In this document: positions 61,806 through 64,000 of the stretch, piece by piece
Position numbering within the stretch: the first letter of the stretch is position 1
Layout of the letters: the number at the start of each line of letters is the position of its first letter
Assembly (NCBI RefSeq): GCF_020215705.1
Contig: NZ_JAIWNB010000002.1
Coordinates: 1 to 64,000, forward strand
Direction: 5' to 3'
DNA from: Nonomuraea aurantiaca
GTDB taxonomy: Bacteria > Actinomycetota > Actinomycetes > Streptosporangiales > Streptosporangiaceae
DNA length: 64,000 nt
Translations under genes and position numbers: made by a program
Notes under the pieces: generated by a model
Database searches by the model: none
Told to the model about the DNA's origin: nothing
What the model saw: only the letters and a program-made list of their open reading frames with translations

Positions 61806-63568
61806 CGGGCCTGCACGCCGACGCGTACGACCGCGTGTACGGCAACCGCCGGCTGCTGGCCCGAATCCTCCGCTACCTGCGGACCCAGCACGGCGCCATG
61901 CTCGGCTCGGCCGTCCTGGTCGTGGGGTCGGTCCTGCTGACCGCCTCGGTGCCGATCGTCATCTCCCGCATGATCGACCAGATCGGCGGGGGAGCCGGGC
62001 TGGGCCTGCAGCTGTGCGTGTTCGTGGTCGCGGCGGCGGCGCTGGCCTGGGCGATGAACTGGGTCCGCCAGGCCATCACCGCGCGGCTGGTGGGCGGGAT
62101 GGTCTATCGCCTGCAGTGCGAGGCCGCCGACGCCGCGCTCGCCAAGGACGTCGCGTTCTACGACGAGAACTCGGTCGGAAAGGTGCTGAGCCGGGTCACC
62201 GGCGACACCGAGGGCTTCGGCTCGGTGATGACCCTCGCCCTGAACCTGCTCAGCCAGATGCTCCTGGTGCTGCTGCTCGGCGGCGCGGTGTTCTGGATCG
62301 ACGTCGACCTCGGCCTGATCATCCTGGCGACGCTGCCGATCCTGCTCGCCGCGGCACTGGCCTTCCGCAGGGTGGCCAGGACGGCGGCGGCGGCCACGCG
62401 CCGGGTGATGGCCAGGGTCAACGCCAACGTGCACGAGACGATGATGGGCATCTCGGTCGCCAAGAGCTTCGGCCGGGAAAGGACGGTGTATCGCGACTTC
62501 GACGCGGTCAACCGGCTGTCGTACCGGGTCTACGTCAGGCAGGGCCTCATCTACGCGGTCATCCTCCCGGTCTTGACGCTGCTGGCCGGGCTGGCCACGG
62601 CCGTGGTGCTCCACCAGGGCGGCCGGTTCGCGGTGCTCGGCCGGCTCTCGCCGGGGGAGTGGTACTTCGCCCTCCAGGCGCTCGGCATGTTGTGGCAGCC
62701 GGTCACGCAGGCGGCCGCCTTCTGGAGCCTCTTCCAGCAGGGGCTCGCGGCCGCCGAGCGGGTCTTCGCGCTGATCGACAGCGAGCACGCCGTCGTCCAG
62801 CGCGGGAACGAGCCGGTGACCGGCCTGGCCGGTGAGATCGAGGCGCGCGGTCTGCGTTTCGGTTACGGGCCCGGCAGCACGGTGTTCGAGGATTTCTCGG
62901 TACGGCTCGCGGCACGGGAGACGGTCGCGGTGGTCGGGCACACCGGCAGTGGCAAGTCCACGCTGGCCAAGCTGATCGCCAGGGCCTACGAGTTCCAAGG
63001 GGGCGAACTGCTGGTCGACGGCCGCGACATCCGCTCGCTCGACCTGCGGGCGTACAGGCAGCAGGTGGGTGTCGTCCCTCAGCACCCGTTCATCTTCGCG
63101 GGCACACTCGCCGAGAACATCGCGTACGGCCGGCCGGGGGCGAGCCGTGCGGACACCGAACGCGCCATCGAGCGGATGGGGCGCCACGTGTGGTCGCGGA
63201 GCATGCCGATGTCCCTGGACGACCACGTGAGCGCCGGCGGCAGGGGAGTGTCGGTCGGGCAGCGGCAGCTCATCGCCCTGGCACGGATGTTCCTCCGCCA
63301 ACCGGACATCCTCCTCTTGGACGAGCCGACGGCCAGCGTCGACCCGCTGACCGAGAGGGGCATCCAGGACGCGTTGTCCCGGCTGTTCACCGGCCGGACG
63401 GTGCTGGTGATCGCCCACCGGCTCTCGACCATCCGGCGGGCCGATCGCGTGCTGGTCCTCGACCAGGGCGAGGTCGCCGAGGAGGGCCGCTTCGACGAGC
63501 TGCTGCGGCGCGACGGCCCGTTCGCCGCCCTGTACGCGACCTACTACGCACACCAGGAGGCGGCATGA
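61790..63568 (+). CDS. ABC exporter half-transporter with catalytic ATPase site
   Basis: A 592-residue partner of the preceding protein. It has six N-terminal helices, then Walker A VVGHTGSGKST, ISSLDLRAYRQQVGVVPQHP-type Q-loop region, signature RGVSVGQRQLIALARMF and Walker B ILLLDEPTASVDP. The catalytic Glu is present but the signature is VSVGQ instead of LSGGQ, so its Walker sites and the partner's signature would form the single active ATP site. The GTG start at 61790 is decided by the tandem duplication and by homology (SDLFAGLHADAYDRVYGNRR). Confidence 0.9.
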   Translation: MSDLFAGLHADAYDRVYGNRRLLARILRYLRTQHGAMLGSAVLVVGSVLLTASVPIVISRMIDQIGGGAGLGLQLCVFVVAAAALAWAMNWVRQAITARLVGGMVYRLQCEAADAALAKDVAFYDENSVGKVLSRVTGDTEGFGSVMTLALNLLSQMLLVLLLGGAVFWIDVDLGLIILATLPILLAAALAFRRVARTAAAATRRVMARVNANVHETMMGISVAKSFGRERTVYRDFDAVNRLSYRVYVRQGLIYAVILPVLTLLAGLATAVVLHQGGRFAVLGRLSPGEWYFALQALGMLWQPVTQAAAFWSLFQQGLAAAERVFALIDSEHAVVQRGNEPVTGLAGEIEARGLRFGYGPGSTVFEDFSVRLAARETVAVVGHTGSGKSTLAKLIARAYEFQGGELLVDGRDIRSLDLRAYRQQVGVVPQHPFIFAGTLAENIAYGRPGASRADTERAIERMGRHVWSRSMPMSLDDHVSAGGRGVSVGQRQLIALARMFLRQPDILLLDEPTASVDPLTERGIQDALSRLFTGRTVLVIAHRLSTIRRADRVLVLDQGEVAEEGRFDELLRRDGPFAALYATYYAHQEAA

Positions 63569-64000
63569 GTGGCTGCGCTCCGCACCCGGCGGAGTTCGAG
63601 CGAATCCAGCGGGAGGCGGCCGCGGAAGGCGTGCGGTGCGTGGTGGGTGCCGTGCTCGTCAACCCGCTCGGTGCGGTGTTCCTGCAGCGGCGCGCGCCCC
63701 ACGTGCGGCTCTTCCCCGGCTGCTGGGACATCGTCGGAGGGCACGTCGAAGAGGACGAGACGCTGTGCGGAGCACTCGCGAGGGAGATCGAGGAGGAGAC
63801 GCGGTGGCGACTGGTCGAGGTGGACAGCGTGGTGGACGTCTTCGACTGGAACGGTGGCGACGGTGCGCGCAGACGCGAGATCGACGTGCTCGCCACCGTC
63901 GAGGGCGACCTGACCAGGCCCCGGATCGAGCAGGACAAGTTCGTCGAGGCCCGCTGGATGGACCGGGCCACGCTGCGGCGCATGGCGTCCGCCGACACCG
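63565..64000 (+). CDS. Nudix hydrolase, AdaJ-like (3' end outside window)
   Basis: The first 145 codons of a Nudix protein: VVGAVLVNPLGAVFLQRRAP, LFPGCWDIVGGHVEEDETLC, GALAREIEEETRW. The Nudix box Gx5Ex7REUxEExGU is present apart from Gly to Arg near its end. ATG 63565 overlaps the ABC stop as ATGA. In the Actinomadura ada cluster the Nudix hydrolase AdaJ was reported to start 2'-amino-2'-deoxyadenosine biosynthesis by hydrolysing ATP. The setting next to an aminotransferase and a dehydrogenase agrees. Runs off the window. Confidence 0.82.
   Translation, partial: MSGCAPHPAEFERIQREAAAEGVRCVVGAVLVNPLGAVFLQRRAPHVRLFPGCWDIVGGHVEEDETLCGALAREIEEETRWRLVEVDSVVDVFDWNGGDGARRREIDVLATVEGDLTRPRIEQDKFVEARWMDRATLRRMASADT

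Overview
This is high-GC actinobacterial DNA. The window carries a Pup-protein ligase (pafA), two SARP/AfsR-type regulators, a probable F420-dependent oxidoreductase and a DUF2637 (SpdB-like) gene, and TTA codons are rare and sit mainly in specialised-metabolism genes. This fits a mycelial actinomycete, probably of the Streptosporangiales (Actinomadura/Nonomuraea type). That placement is inference. I saw no rRNA or tRNA gene and no CRISPR array.

Layout. (1) Positions 1-11,100 are a gene graveyard: transposase tails, a frameshifted ECF sigma factor, truncated SDR, DUF6192-like, mIHF-like and LuxR pieces, and TPR-protein remnants. Intact islands stand among them: a monooxygenase/hydrolase/MFS operon, a TetR gene between 156-bp inverted repeats, and a divergent LysR/LLM-oxidoreductase pair. 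(2) 11,398-24,720 is a compact biosynthetic cluster. A TTA-containing SARP regulator leads a rightward operon: free-standing adenylation domain, carrier protein, flavin amine oxidase, second adenylate-forming ligase, KamA-type radical SAM aminomutase and DUF3050 haem-oxygenase-like oxidase. A leftward operon converges on it: hotdog thioesterase, ATP-grasp ligase, PaaK-like ligase, MFS exporter and SDR. I could not match this set to a known product. (3) 24,721-39,050 mixes an IS3 fossil, a ROK regulator, an isolated pafA, a second SARP/AfsR next to a VanX-like dipeptidase, and two adjacent secreted peptidoglycan-hydrolase-like proteins that share a six-fold 58-residue repeat domain.

(4) 39,140-49,045 is one leftward operon for a sugar: TIM-barrel isomerase, split transketolase, FGGY kinase, DUF2291 protein, ABC ATPase, permease and binding protein, then a SorC regulator. 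The enzyme set matches the published D-apiose/apulose route. A divergent secreted DUF1593 protein lies next to it.

(5) 51,900-64,000 (running off the window) looks like a coformycin-type nucleoside cluster. HisG-, SDR- and PurC-like genes (penA/penB/penC type) build the 1,3-diazepine nucleoside. A cation/H+ antiporter and a Nudix hydrolase match the two marker genes of the ada cluster of Actinomadura sp. ATCC 39365, which makes 2'-chloropentostatin and 2'-amino-2'-deoxyadenosine. A PLP aminotransferase, a Gfo/Idh/MocA dehydrogenase and a heterodimeric ABC exporter complete it. Two divergent operons leave a 300-bp control region that holds duplicated promoter-like repeats, and the first gene of each carries an early TTA codon.
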